The translations under genes and the position numbers were made by a program. A model generated the notes under the pieces. That model was not told the origin of the DNA and did no database searches. It saw nothing but the letters and a program-made list of their open reading frames with translations. A stretch of DNA of 64,000 bases. Source: Exilibacterium tricleocarpae (GTDB taxonomy: Bacteria; Pseudomonadota; Gammaproteobacteria; Pseudomonadales; Cellvibrionaceae). Location of the stretch: assembly GCF_007004655.1 (NCBI RefSeq), contig NZ_ML660089.1, forward strand, positions 415,000 through 478,999, in the 5' to 3' direction. Below, piece after piece: positions 36,511 to 46,173 of the stretch (positions within the stretch are counted from its first letter, which is position 1; each line of letters begins with the position of its first letter).

Positions 36511-39120
36511 ATGGCCAAGCGTGTGTATTTATTTGATCAGGGTAGCAAGGATGATCGCGATCTACTCGGTGGCAAAGGCGCCAACCTCTGTGAAATGACC
36601 AAATTAGGGCTGCCAGTACCCTTCGGTTTTGTGATTACGACATCGACCTGCCGGGAGTTCTTCGAGGCGGGAAATCGGCTCCCTATCTTGCTCGAACAGG
36701 AATATCGCATAGCCCTTGACTTGGTTGAGAAGAAAATGGGGGCCCGCTTCGGGGACCCGGAAAACCCCTTGTTGTTCTCCGTTCGCTCCGGGGCGCCGGT
36801 CTCCATGCCCGGCATGATGAATACCATTTTGAACCTCGGCCTGACTGACGAAATCACGGCCGGCCTGGCCAAAAAAACCGGTAATCCGCGTTTTGCCTAT
36901 GACTCCTACCGGCGCTTTATACAGATGTTTGCGGACGTGGTATTGGGCATCGAGGGCGATAAGTTTGAACAGGAGATTAGCCGGTATAAGCAACAGCACA
37001 ACAAAAAGCTGGATACCGACATGGAGGCCGAAGACTGGCAACACATCATTAAGATATTTAAGGAATTGGCGGATTTCCCCCAGGATCCGTTTATTCAGCT
37101 GCGCATGGCGATAGAGGCGGTGTTCTTGTCCTGGCATACCCCGCGGGCGGTGGTTTACCGCGAGATGAACAATATACCGGACACGCTGGGTACCGCCGTC
37201 AATGTGCAGGCCATGGTCTTCGGCAACTTTGGCGATGATTCAGGCTCAGGCGTGGCCTTTACGCGCAATCCCTCCACCGGTGAGCACGAGTTCTTTGGTG
37301 AATTTCTGTTTAATGCGGCGGGGGAGGATGTGGTGGCCGGTATTCGCACGCCGGAACCCATCGAGGCTCTCAGGGAGCGTTTGCCGGAGGTCTACGACGA
37401 ACTCCACCGGACGCAGGTATTGCTCGAACAGCACTACCGCGATATGCAGGATATCGAATTTACCGTGCAGGAACGCAAGTTTTATATGCTGCAGACCCGC
37501 AGCGGTAAACGCACCGGACGTGCCGCCATCAAGATTGCGGTGGCGATGGTAAATGAGGGGGTGATCTCTGAAAAAGAGGCGCTGTTGCGCGTTTCTCCCG
37601 AGCATGTAGAAGCTTTTATGCACCCGATGATCGATCCCACCGCCAAGTCGGATATTGTCGCCAGCGGCCTGCCCGCAAGTCCCGGCGGAGCCACCGGCGT
37701 CGTGGTGTTCTCCGCCGATGAGGCGGTCGAAGTGGCCGCCAAGGGCAATAAGGTGATTTTGGTGCGCCGGGAAACTACCCCGGAAGATATACACGGTATG
37801 AAAGTCGCTGAGGGTATTCTGACCCAACATGGCGGGATGACGTCCCACGCGGCCGTGGTCGCCCGGGGCATGGGCGTGTGTGCAATCACGGGCTGCTCGA
37901 GTCTGCATATTGACTACCAGAAAGGCGAGGCGGTAGCCGCTGGCGGTGTTACCCTCAGGCGCGGCGATGTTATCACGCTGGACGGCGCGGCCGGGGAAGT
38001 GATGCTCGGGGAGATTCCGAAAATCGAGGCCAGCTCCGGCGAGGATTTTCAGATACTGTTGTCCTGGGCCGATAAGCACCGGCGCCTTAAAGTGCGCGCC
38101 AACGCCGAGACGCCGGAGGAGGCCAGAAAGGCCCGTGAACTGGGCGCGGAGGGTATTGGCCTGTGCCGCACCGAGCATATGTTTTTCGAGGCCGAGCGCA
38201 TTGATCATATGCGCGCTATGATTCTTTCCGAGTCGCAGGAAGAGCGCACACACTACCTGGATAAGCTGATCAAGTACCAGCATGAGGATATGCTTGAGCT
38301 GTTCAAGATTATGGATGGCTTACCGGTTACGATACGGCTGCTGGACCCGCCATTGCACGAATTTCTGCCAAATAGCACCGAGGAAATGCGGGCGCTTGCC
38401 GAGCGGATAGGGAAGTCCTTCGAGAAAATCCGCGAGGCCTCCGAGAATCTCAGTGAAGTAAATCCCATGCTCGGCTTTCGAGGTTGCCGGCTTTCTGTCG
38501 TATACCCGGAAATCACCGATATGCAGGTGCGAGCGATTATCGGCGCTGCCGCTGAAGCGATGGAAAAAGGTTTCAGCCCGTTTCCTGAAATTATGATTCC
38601 CCTGGTCATTAACGTGCGCGAGATACGGTTGCTGGCGGATATCATCGACCGCAGCGTTTACCAGGTACATCGTGACAAGGGTATTTCCATTCCCTATAAG
38701 ATTGGCACCATGATGGAAACCCCGCGGGCCTGCCTCGGGGCCGACCGCCTGGCTTCGGAGGTGGAGTTTATGAGTTTTGGTACGAATGACCTGACCCAAA
38801 TGACTTATGGATTCTCGCGCGACGATGCCGGCCGGTTTATCCCCGAGTACCTCAATAAAAAACTTATCGAAAACGACCCGTTTGTCTCGCTTGATCAACG
38901 AGCGGTAGGGCGCCTTATGGAAATGGCCGTGAAAGAATCGCGGGCACGCAAGAAAAACATCAAGTATGGGATTTGCGGTGAGCACGGCGGTGCTCCCCAG
39001 GCGATTCGTTTCTGTCACCACCTCGGTTTGGACTATGTCTCCTGCAGCCCGTTTCGGGTACCCATTGCGCGGGTGGCGGCGGCGCAGGCCAATGTTGCCG
39101 AGGAAATCATTAGCAAGTAG
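36511..39120 (+). CDS. ppdK: Pyruvate, phosphate dikinase
   Basis: Protein of 869 aa, normal length. It interconverts pyruvate, ATP and phosphate with phosphoenolpyruvate, AMP and pyrophosphate. The order is an N-terminal ATP-grasp domain (LLGGKGANLCEMTKLGLPVP, FSVRSGAPVSMPGMMNTILN), a central phosphohistidine domain (GGMTSHAAVVARGMG, His about residue 450) and a C-terminal PEP/pyruvate barrel (GLCRTEHMFF, FGTNDLTQMTYGFSRDDA, KYGICGEHGG with the catalytic Cys). The GGMTSHAAVVARGMG form, with Thr beside the His, is that of PPDK and not PEP synthase. It starts at an ATG behind a GAGAGTGAGAT leader. It is the only gene in its direction here, ending 14 bases from the convergent DUF885 gene. Its role is gluconeogenic or pyrophosphate-linked carbon flow. 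Confidence 0.97.
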   Translation: MAKRVYLFDQGSKDDRDLLGGKGANLCEMTKLGLPVPFGFVITTSTCREFFEAGNRLPILLEQEYRIALDLVEKKMGARFGDPENPLLFSVRSGAPVSMPGMMNTILNLGLTDEITAGLAKKTGNPRFAYDSYRRFIQMFADVVLGIEGDKFEQEISRYKQQHNKKLDTDMEAEDWQHIIKIFKELADFPQDPFIQLRMAIEAVFLSWHTPRAVVYREMNNIPDTLGTAVNVQAMVFGNFGDDSGSGVAFTRNPSTGEHEFFGEFLFNAAGEDVVAGIRTPEPIEALRERLPEVYDELHRTQVLLEQHYRDMQDIEFTVQERKFYMLQTRSGKRTGRAAIKIAVAMVNEGVISEKEALLRVSPEHVEAFMHPMIDPTAKSDIVASGLPASPGGATGVVVFSADEAVEVAAKGNKVILVRRETTPEDIHGMKVAEGILTQHGGMTSHAAVVARGMGVCAITGCSSLHIDYQKGEAVAAGGVTLRRGDVITLDGAAGEVMLGEIPKIEASSGEDFQILLSWADKHRRLKVRANAETPEEARKARELGAEGIGLCRTEHMFFEAERIDHMRAMILSESQEERTHYLDKLIKYQHEDMLELFKIMDGLPVTIRLLDPPLHEFLPNSTEEMRALAERIGKSFEKIREASENLSEVNPMLGFRGCRLSVVYPEITDMQVRAIIGAAAEAMEKGFSPFPEIMIPLVINVREIRLLADIIDRSVYQVHRDKGISIPYKIGTMMETPRACLGADRLASEVEFMSFGTNDLTQMTYGFSRDDAGRFIPEYLNKKLIENDPFVSLDQRAVGRLMEMAVKESRARKKNIKYGICGEHGGAPQAIRFCHHLGLDYVSCSPFRVPIARVAAAQANVAEEIISK

Positions 39121-39134
39121 CCCGGCAGGCAGCG

Positions 39135-40853
39135 CTATCGGACAATACCGCCCAGTGCATCGATGGGAATAGGACCGGCGGCTAACACGGCGTCGACAAG
39201 GCTTTTAGTATTGAACTTCTCGCCCAGCCGGTCCTGCTCCTCACGCCATAAACTTTTGAAGCCATGAAAGCCCAGAAAGTAGGTGGTAATTTGTAGCGGA
39301 TTGTTTATTACCCGATGCCAGAGATTGGTGGCAAACTGTGGTGCCAGCAGCCCGCGAGTCGTTGCAAAGTCCAGTAACTGTTGTTTGCGCCAGTTTTCTG
39401 TATGTACTTTGACGCTGACATAGGCGCGAGTTGCATTTTCCAGCCGCTTTCTCAAGTGTGCCAGCCTGGTCAGCCGGTCCCCGCCACCCCAGCCCGCATC
39501 GAGCATCAGCTTTTCGCTGAATGTTCCCCAGCCCTCAACGTATACGCCATCGGCAAAAAGTGCGCGCACCGGCGGTGCCTGCTGGACGGCAATCTTATAC
39601 TGCATATAGTGACCGGGCAGCATCTCGTGGGCAATGATCATCGTATTGAAATGGGTGTTGAAGGAGCGATAGAACCCTGCCTTTTGTTGCTCGGGCGCAG
39701 CGTCGGGTATGGTGGGCAGATAAAAGAGTGTGTCAGCTTCCGGATTAAATGGCCCCGCCGGGTAAACGCCGCCGTAGGCGGCACCTGAAAAGTGATCGGG
39801 AGACAGCCCGATATACAGCGTTCTGGGCTGGGGGACGGTTGCCAGGTCGTGCTTAATAACAAACGCCTCCGCCGCGTGTGTCAGTTTAACGAAAGAGTCA
39901 AGGAAGTCTTCGCGGTTATCGACACGATTCTCTTCCATGGTCGTTATGGCAGCGGTCAGTAGGGACTTCTCAGGGACTTTTTTCCCGTTATCCTCCCACC
40001 AGCCCCGGGCTTCCACTGCCATCAACCTGCGCACGTCGTCGATCTCCTGTGCCGCGCGCGCTGCGAGCTGCGCGGGTGTCAGGTCGACATCTATCTGTAA
40101 TTTCCGGGTGTATGCCTGCACGCCAAAGTAATCTGAAAGGGTGGCTTTGGGGAGAACCTGCTGGCGAATATGGTCCAGCAGATCATTGATTCGGGTTGCG
40201 GTATTGCGGGTTGCCGTCTGGAGTTGTTTCTGTTTGTCATCGCCGGCCCAATCACGGGTTAACTGCGGCAGGTTGTTCTGATAAAACGCCAGGGTGCGCT
40301 CCAATACCTGCAACGATCTCCTCGTTCTTTCCGGGCTGCCGTTGCGCAGGGTGTTGATCGCATAATGACAAAGCTTATCGATGCCTTGCAGGCGTTTTTT
40401 CAATGCCCGTGCTTTTTCATGCGGCGCTAATTGATCACCCACCAAAATATAGGTTAGTGCCTGGGAGATCAATTCCGCATACCAGATAGGATGGTTAGCC
40501 TGTACTTTATCGTGTTCCCAGCGTTCAAACTCGCGTTTTATCTGGCGTTGCAGTACCTCTGCATTGAGCCGCTGTTCTAAAGACAAGTTGCTTTTCTGTG
40601 CCTGAATCCGGGCGGCGACTTCGCGGTTGTATTGCAACCAGTGTCCAATTCTGTCGCCGGAGAAGTCTTCAAATTGGAATGCTGCCGATGTCAACCCCTT
40701 GCTAAAAGCGGCACTTGGGTAAAATTCTGCCCAGGATTTGATATAAGAATCTGTTAACGCCTGGAAGTCGGTCGTCGCACCAGCGTTGAGCGAGAAGCTC
40801 GAGAAAAAAATAAATACGGAGAGCAGAATCTTGGAAGCAGGCTTGTTGGACAT
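39135..40853 (-). CDS. DUF885 family protein, secreted putative metallopeptidase
   Basis: Protein of 572 aa with a signal peptide (KILLSVFIFFSSFSLNAGA). The chain is mainly helical and carries a zinc-peptidase-like motif in TMIIAHEMLPGHYMQYK (HExxxGH form) near residue 410, with a conserved GVYPAGPFNPEADTLFYLP and YVEGWGTFSEKLML around it. This is the layout of DUF885, a gluzincin-like family found in many Proteobacteria and often annotated as lipoproteins or carboxypeptidase-like. Substrate is unknown. The gene is convergent with ppdK. Confidence 0.85.
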   Translation of the reverse strand: MSNKPASKILLSVFIFFSSFSLNAGATTDFQALTDSYIKSWAEFYPSAAFSKGLTSAAFQFEDFSGDRIGHWLQYNREVAARIQAQKSNLSLEQRLNAEVLQRQIKREFERWEHDKVQANHPIWYAELISQALTYILVGDQLAPHEKARALKKRLQGIDKLCHYAINTLRNGSPERTRRSLQVLERTLAFYQNNLPQLTRDWAGDDKQKQLQTATRNTATRINDLLDHIRQQVLPKATLSDYFGVQAYTRKLQIDVDLTPAQLAARAAQEIDDVRRLMAVEARGWWEDNGKKVPEKSLLTAAITTMEENRVDNREDFLDSFVKLTHAAEAFVIKHDLATVPQPRTLYIGLSPDHFSGAAYGGVYPAGPFNPEADTLFYLPTIPDAAPEQQKAGFYRSFNTHFNTMIIAHEMLPGHYMQYKIAVQQAPPVRALFADGVYVEGWGTFSEKLMLDAGWGGGDRLTRLAHLRKRLENATRAYVSVKVHTENWRKQQLLDFATTRGLLAPQFATNLWHRVINNPLQITTYFLGFHGFKSLWREEQDRLGEKFNTKSLVDAVLAAGPIPIDALGGIVR

Positions 40854-41070
40854 GCGTTTACCCCATACTTTTTGGGTATTCGACCAGTTTTACCTGACGG
40901 TAACAATAACGGAACCGGGTCAATCTTATTGCGTTTTGCGCAACGGGCAGGGCGGTTGGCGGCAACTCTGCTGTCATACCGTCTTATGGGTATCGCCGAC
41001 AGCAGGTTGATTTCATTAATGTTTATGTGCTAAAAATCTCGGGTACACAACATTTGGCGGCGCGTGCGCG

Positions 41071-41490
41071 TCAGGTACTTGAAAGCAGGAGATTGTTAAA
41101 GGGCTTATGGTTTTTCCAGCGGTACGTCTCAAAGTCTCTTCGGTCTGTAGAGAGAATCTCTCCATGTCCCAGTGTTTCCGCCACTATGACCAGTGAGGCA
41201 TCCGCCAAGTCCATCGGCAGTTGCCGGTATTTTTCCATCAGTATTTGCATAAAATTAAGGTGCTTCGATTCCAACTGAAACAGTTTGGCAACTTGTTGGA
41301 GCTGAGCCATAAACTTAATTTGTGCGCTAACCCCCAGTCTGCTCATGAGTAAGTGGCAAGTTTCTGTGAGTACCGGCCAGGTAACCACCAGGGGGACTGT
41401 AATCTGGTGACTCACATCAATAGCCAAGTGGTGATACCTGTCTTTCGGATTGGCCAGGGCCAGCCAGTAACCCGTATCAGCTATGATCAT
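41071..41490 (-). CDS. PIN-domain toxin (VapC-like)
   Basis: Protein of 139 aa. It has the acidic residues of a PIN ribonuclease: Asp5 in MIIADTGYW, Glu44 in VLTETCHLL, Asp in LPMDLADASLV and a later Asp in ILSTDRRDFETY. VapC-type toxins cleave tRNA or rRNA when not bound by antitoxin. Its ATG overlaps the end of the upstream antitoxin gene by 14 bases, the normal arrangement for co-translated pairs. Length is typical. The identity of the RNA target cannot be read. Confidence 0.88.
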   Translation of the reverse strand: MIIADTGYWLALANPKDRYHHLAIDVSHQITVPLVVTWPVLTETCHLLMSRLGVSAQIKFMAQLQQVAKLFQLESKHLNFMQILMEKYRQLPMDLADASLVIVAETLGHGEILSTDRRDFETYRWKNHKPFNNLLLSST

Positions 41491-41734
41491 GCTTGTTGCT
41501 CAACGTTTGGTCCAGGTAGTCTTTATAGTTTTCCGACAAATCTTCGGCACCTTCCGCGCAGCCAATAAAGTCGCTCGCCAAAAAATCTTTCATCTTTTTT
41601 GCCTTGTTTACCTTTTTTTCGTAGAGCAAATCAATAGCTTCTACAACTACCGCAGTCACGCTAACCCCATCCATCTGTTTCAGCGCTTCAAGCTTTTTTT
41701 GATGCTCTTCATCCAGTCTGGCATTGACGCGCAT
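41477..41734 (-). CDS. Ribbon-helix-helix type antitoxin
   Basis: 85 aa from the ATG at 41732-41734, which follows CAGGAGAAAGCAAG; the longer frame from 41803 lacks a ribosome site. The N-terminal MRVNARLDEEHQKKLEAL and VSVTAVVVEAIDLLYEKK form the strand-helix-helix of CopG/Arc-type DNA-binding proteins. The C-terminal third is acidic (AEGAEDLSENYKDYLDQTL), as expected for the toxin-binding tail. It should neutralise the PIN toxin and repress the operon. Confidence 0.82.
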   Translation of the reverse strand: MRVNARLDEEHQKKLEALKQMDGVSVTAVVVEAIDLLYEKKVNKAKKMKDFLASDFIGCAEGAEDLSENYKDYLDQTLSNKHDHS

Positions 41735-41958
41735 CTTGCTTTCTCCTGTCCGACTCGTCGATCTTTGCGCAGTCACTATATACCGTATGACGGTGTCATA
41801 CAAGGGTTGTGTTTATATCATTGGAACCATGCTGGGTCAGGTGACGTCAGACAGGGATATCTGTTGCTGTTAAAGGGCATAAGCTTATGATAAATAAATG
41901 ATTTTGATGTTGTTCCAGCCGTGGGGATGGCGTCGCCGGCGGCGTATTTTTCCAAATC

Positions 41959-42942
41959 TCATACCTTCAAAAAACAGTCCTCAACCAAATCCATGGCGGA
42001 CAAATAGGCGCCCTCCACACGTCCGCCGCGGCACCAGGCGCCGATGACCGCAAGCTGTTGATGACTGTCCACAAGCGGAGGTATCGACAGCGCGGTATCT
42101 TTGATATTGGCGTAGCGCCAGAAGTGGCGGTAGTCGTGCGCGGCGGTCAACGGCGTTTGCAAAACCGACTGCAGCCAGTCGAGTCCGATGTCGGCGATAT
42201 CCAGGTTTGTATCTTTGCCGTTAGCGGTTGACCAGGCCGGCGAGAAGTGCAGCATCCACAGATCGTCGTAACCCCGGTGCGCTTGCCGCTGCGGCCGTGA
42301 GGAGAGCCGCGAGGCCCAGGAGATGGTGTCGTCGCCAAAGATACCCTGAATATGCTCCGCGACCGCTCCCCGGGTCGCCAAACCCAGTGCCCAGCAGGGG
42401 CTGTGAACAGTGGCGGGAATTAGGTCGGCCACATCACTCGTATCTGTCAACAGGGCTTTCGATTGCTCCGCCGGCAAGCTTAAAATAACCCAGTCAAAAT
42501 CGCTGTGGGATTCTCCCGTCACCGAGACCAGTGTCCAACCTGCATGCCGGTGTTGCAGCTTATCGATGCGGGTTTCGACGTGTACTTCGAGGCTATCGGC
42601 CAGATAGCGCGCCATCTCGTTCATATCGGGTATGCCGACATAACGCCGCTGGTCGTCGCCAGACGGGCTCAAAACGCCATTAATCAGTTTGAAAGGAGTC
42701 AATGGCCAGGGGGCGACAGTCTGATGCTGCTCCCACCGCCGCACTTCACTTTTGAAACTTTCCGACCGGGCTGTGAAATACTGGGCACCGATATCCAAAT
42801 GTCCCCAATCCAGCCGCTTGGTTGCGAGTCTGCCGCCGTTACCGCGGGATTTTTCAAATATCACTACCTGCGCACCGCGTTTTTTTAATTCGGCGCCGGC
42901 GACCAGACCTGCGAGTCCTGCGCCGATGATTGCGACTCTCAT
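41959..42942 (-). CDS. Renalase-like NAD(P)/FAD-dependent oxidoreductase
   Basis: Protein of 327 aa. It starts with the FAD-binding GxGxxG motif in VAIIGAGLAGLVAGAEL, followed by VVIFEKSRGNGGRLATKR, WGHLDIGAQYFTAR and, at the end, GAWCRGGRVEGAYLSAMDL, which closes the FAD site. The order matches the bacterial renalase-like amine oxidases, which act on isomeric dihydro-nicotinamides. No signal peptide. It stands alone between a toxin-antitoxin pair and a small membrane protein. The exact substrate is unknown. Confidence 0.85.
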   Translation of the reverse strand: MRVAIIGAGLAGLVAGAELKKRGAQVVIFEKSRGNGGRLATKRLDWGHLDIGAQYFTARSESFKSEVRRWEQHQTVAPWPLTPFKLINGVLSPSGDDQRRYVGIPDMNEMARYLADSLEVHVETRIDKLQHRHAGWTLVSVTGESHSDFDWVILSLPAEQSKALLTDTSDVADLIPATVHSPCWALGLATRGAVAEHIQGIFGDDTISWASRLSSRPQRQAHRGYDDLWMLHFSPAWSTANGKDTNLDIADIGLDWLQSVLQTPLTAAHDYRHFWRYANIKDTALSIPPLVDSHQQLAVIGAWCRGGRVEGAYLSAMDLVEDCFLKV

Positions 42943-43148
42943 CTATGATCTCCAGTATTTGTCGTAGGATACCTAAAACGGGTTGAGAGGGCCAAGCTGG
43001 AGAGCAGCTGGACGCCGGTGTCACAAGGCCCGATAGGCGTTTCAGGTTCGGCTGGTTAACGAATAGAAACGCCACACCGGATACCCGGTGGTGTAAGCAC
43101 ACAAGAGACAGGCAGATAACAACGGGGGCTGTCAGCAACTTTGTCAGT

Positions 43149-43751
43149 CTATTTTTTGGTCGCCCGCACCGTCATTCCCGATAACATTTCGCGGACTTCA
43201 GCCGCATAGGCTTCACTCAGGCGATAGCAATGCGCATCGGGATCAGCTTTTTTAGCGCCTATTTGTTCGTAGACGATAAATCCGAGCAAGCGGAGCTGCT
43301 CGAGGCGGTAAAACAGTTCCTCACTCGCTCGTTCGGGAAATGCTTCTAATATCGCTGAAAACCTGATATCTCCGGATTCTTCCAGATAAGTCAGCAGGCG
43401 GCGTTGATACTGGGTCAAATAGTCCCTGCGAGCGGGCCAGGGCAGCAGCAGCTCGGAGGGCAGGGCAATCGGGGAGTTGATATCGCCGGCAGGATTTGCC
43501 GCGGGGCCGCCTTCGCCGGCCGCAGGTGCACCCGGGGGGTTGTAATATATGAATATGGCTATTGCAATACAGATGACACCCAGGGCCACGCTGAGATAGC
43601 GAAAGTCATTGGTAGTAACCAGCTCTTTATAACCCTCTATGGGTAGCCCCGAGGTGATACCCAACAAGCTCAGGGCGGCTCCCAGCATAAAAAACAGCGG
43701 AACCATTGGATGCCGGAAATGCTTTTCGATAAAACTGAGAATCGCTTCCAT
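43149..43751 (-). CDS. Small membrane protein with C-terminal winged-helix-like region
   Basis: Protein of 200 aa not assigned to a family. Two membrane helices (about residues 15-35 and 52-72) enclose a short loop. A Pro/Gly/Ala-rich linker follows (about 73-95). The C-terminal 95 residues are soluble: helices, RLLTYLEESGDIRFSAILEAF, ELFYRLEQLRLLGFIVYEQI, then a Tyr-containing strand. This has the feel of a winged helix. It could link a membrane signal to DNA or protein binding, but no function can be claimed. Confidence 0.65.
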   Translation of the reverse strand: MEAILSFIEKHFRHPMVPLFFMLGAALSLLGITSGLPIEGYKELVTTNDFRYLSVALGVICIAIAIFIYYNPPGAPAAGEGGPAANPAGDINSPIALPSELLLPWPARRDYLTQYQRRLLTYLEESGDIRFSAILEAFPERASEELFYRLEQLRLLGFIVYEQIGAKKADPDAHCYRLSEAYAAEVREMLSGMTVRATKK

Positions 43752-44191
43752 GATTATTCTTTTTGACTAGGTACCTGACTGCACGTCACGCCGGTCCGTA
43801 ATAGTGACCAGGCCGTTACATAATAGGACTATAGTTGAGCAGTAGCAAACGGCAAAAAGTCTTTTGCACTCAAAACAACTAAGGATTTAAATGCCTATAT
43901 TTGGTAGTATCACGGCTTGTCACAAGGTGCAGGGCCGTGCCGACAAAGTCGAGATATATAGAAGACGGAGTACACGCGGGCGGTAAAGCATGAAAGCGCC
44001 TCGATTGAAATCACCGATTTGAGCTGGTATCGCCAGCGCTGGCATGACATGCATTCACTGAGCCGCGCACCTGAAAATGCCGGCGGCCACAACCTGATCG
44101 CCAGTGTCTGCGTGACCGTTGAGGCGGCACTCGATCACCTCAGTGATTTGCTGTGGGTGCACCGCGTAACCTCCGCGGTGAATGCCAGCGG
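43752..44191. other. Spacer with an open frame lacking a start
   Basis: About 440 bases. A plus-strand frame is open from 43962 to 44243 (LSWYRQRWHDMHSLSR, GGHNLIASVCVTVEAALDHL) but has no good start and matches nothing I know. It overlaps the 3' end of the opposite Imm49-like gene. It may be a remnant. Confidence 0.35.
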
Positions 44192-44998
44192 TTACGAGCC
44201 CTTTAGCAGAGTGTTGAACAACCCCGTTTTAGGCGGCACGTAGACGTGTGGCGGCAGGTCACTAAGTGCTTTGGGAATCAATGGGTGATCAAATGATACG
44301 GACAGCCCATGGTGGCGGGCCAGATGTATCATACCAACCCCATAGAAGCACAGGAGCGCTTTGTGCACGTGGTGAAAGAATTCCCCGCTTTTACTTTGCC
44401 TCGGGTAGTCGTCGACCATTTTCTGTAAGGCTTTATCGAGTGCCTTGGGATCTTTATCGCTAATTGCGCGAAAGGCCGCAGCGTAGCCCGCATACATGGC
44501 GTTCTTTTTGTGTTGACACCGTTTTTCGAACTTATCTATCCAGGCCTTTGCCTCGGTATTGTTGTCCAATAGTAACAGCCGCAACGCGTAAGTGAACTCT
44601 TCATTAAAGGGGTGTTGTTGTTCGGTAGGCTGTAACTGTTCCGGGTCACACTTGTTTGCCAGCTCTGTCGCAAAATCCAGGTCGTTAATACACAGCGCGT
44701 AGAAGAAAAATTCATGCTGGAACGGCCAGTCGCGCACTAAATCGATCACTTCACCTGCTTCGTGGCGCTGATACAATTTCGCAATGGTCTGTAAAACCAA
44801 GTTGACTTTTTCTACAAAAGCCGCGATGTTGTTCTCGAGTAAATAGGCGCCAACCGCCAAGGTATAGCCGTCGTGTATTAAACGCACGCTCGGGTAGGTG
44901 TCTGAGGGACGGCTTTTTTTTTCCTCTTTTAGCGTCTCTCTCCATCGCTTCTCAACATCGCCGTAGATTCTTGCAAGCTCATCTTTTGTCTGTTTCAT
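44192..44998 (-). CDS. Imm49-like putative immunity protein
   Basis: 268 aa from the ATG at 44996-44998; a GTG at 45037, seven bases after the upstream stop, is an alternative and neither has a good ribosome site. The protein is all-helical and acidic. Near its end it has GVGMIHLARHHGLSVSF followed by DHPLIPKAL, which resembles the closing part of Imm49-type proteins (xxxLAxxxGLxVxxxxPLIPxxL). It is the second gene after the giant YD-repeat toxin on the same strand. That position fits an antidote to the nuclease-like tip of that protein. It shows little direct similarity by eye to the Imm49-like protein at 12169, so the two would be distant relatives. Confidence 0.55.
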   Translation of the reverse strand: MKQTKDELARIYGDVEKRWRETLKEEKKSRPSDTYPSVRLIHDGYTLAVGAYLLENNIAAFVEKVNLVLQTIAKLYQRHEAGEVIDLVRDWPFQHEFFFYALCINDLDFATELANKCDPEQLQPTEQQHPFNEEFTYALRLLLLDNNTEAKAWIDKFEKRCQHKKNAMYAGYAAAFRAISDKDPKALDKALQKMVDDYPRQSKSGEFFHHVHKALLCFYGVGMIHLARHHGLSVSFDHPLIPKALSDLPPHVYVPPKTGLFNTLLKGS

Positions 44999-45043
44999 AG
45001 TGTCAATTTTTTTGGATGTTGCGGGTGGAATACGCACCTGGAA

Positions 45044-46114
45044 TCAATGGTCAGTCCGAGGCAATTTTAAAACAGTCTCAAAATCAAGCCCGTCGTTGCT
45101 TTTTACGATGGCCATTTTTTCGGAAAGCTTTTCTCCGGACGGGTCTGGTCGTGTCGTTTTCGGGATGGCGAGAGCGAAAATGCCTACGCTTTCTGCATGG
45201 AGGAATCTGTCGATACTAAGATCCCAGTTTGGTTCACCATCGATATGGCAGTCTCCCCACTGATAGTCGCCACTATCGTACTTAATACAAAGTATGTTAT
45301 TGGTGTTTTCCTTTGCCAGGTAGAAGAAGCAGAGCTTTGCATCGATGTCAAGTTGGCTGATAAAGCGGGTATCGGGAAAATACTGCAGCGGGTGTTTTAG
45401 GTTGTCGATACCGATTTTGACCAGCAGGATTCCCTGCGCTTGCTCACCTGCTTTAACCTGCAGGAGGACAGTTCTGTCACCGGTTTTGGTGAAGCCTGCC
45501 AGGCAGTCCACGATATTTTCCGTTGCAGCAGCGAGCGGGAAATGCAGGCTGTTTCGCAGCGACAGTTGCCCGCCCAGCCACTCGAAAAACGCCTCGTCAC
45601 CATCGCCAAAAACAAGACTGGCCTCACCGGTATCGGCCGTGGTGATGAGCTGTTGCACGGCATTGTCGGCATAGCCGAGATAAGAGATCACAGACTTGCC
45701 AACCTGCCAGAAGCAACCCAGCTTGAGGGGGCGCTCAATCACGAACTCCTGTATCCCCTGCGCTGAAACTGACAGGGTGTAGAGATCGTCGCCAAAGCTG
45801 ATGCACAACCAAAAAACGAGTGGGCAGTCCGCCTGGAACTGTCTGACTCTGCACTCGCCTTGTTTATTTAAAGTGCTCAGGTCTTTGACATGCCACTCGC
45901 CGCTGGTTTTGTCGAACAGACCCAGGGCCCTGTTCGCCAGCAGCCAGTTGACCATGGCGCTGGACCCACATTCAATCGCAATCAGTGGTTGATCGGGGCC
46001 AAAACCGGCGATGCGATTCAGTGCGCCGCCTGTGTTTACACAGTAAACCTCGTTGTTCGGCCCCACTAAAACCGGATTTTCCAGGAATGAAAAATCCATT
46101 GCCAAGTCAGTCAA
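45044..46114 (-). CDS. Unknown protein encoded directly after the giant YD-repeat toxin
   Basis: Protein of 356 aa, start TTG at 46112-46114 with GGGG seven bases before it; an ATG five codons later is possible. I do not recognise the family. It is predicted by eye to be mostly beta-strand, with recurring aromatic strands ending in Asp or Gly, as in a small propeller or a set of WD-like blades. No signal peptide. It lies 59 bases after the toxin stop and seven bases before the Imm49-like gene, so it is probably co-transcribed. An immunity protein, adaptor or chaperone are all possible. Confidence 0.6.
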   Translation of the reverse strand: MTDLAMDFSFLENPVLVGPNNEVYCVNTGGALNRIAGFGPDQPLIAIECGSSAMVNWLLANRALGLFDKTSGEWHVKDLSTLNKQGECRVRQFQADCPLVFWLCISFGDDLYTLSVSAQGIQEFVIERPLKLGCFWQVGKSVISYLGYADNAVQQLITTADTGEASLVFGDGDEAFFEWLGGQLSLRNSLHFPLAAATENIVDCLAGFTKTGDRTVLLQVKAGEQAQGILLVKIGIDNLKHPLQYFPDTRFISQLDIDAKLCFFYLAKENTNNILCIKYDSGDYQWGDCHIDGEPNWDLSIDRFLHAESVGIFALAIPKTTRPDPSGEKLSEKMAIVKSNDGLDFETVLKLPRTDH

Positions 46115-46173
46115 TTAACAACCCCAGCTGTCGGTAGATGGAGAGATGGTAATGCCGGCCTTGTGAATCGGCG

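Noticed and set aside
43962..44243. Open plus-strand frame with apparently protein-like sequence.
   Set aside because: No start codon with a ribosome site, and it overlaps the opposite gene. No family is recognised, so it is noted only as spacer content.
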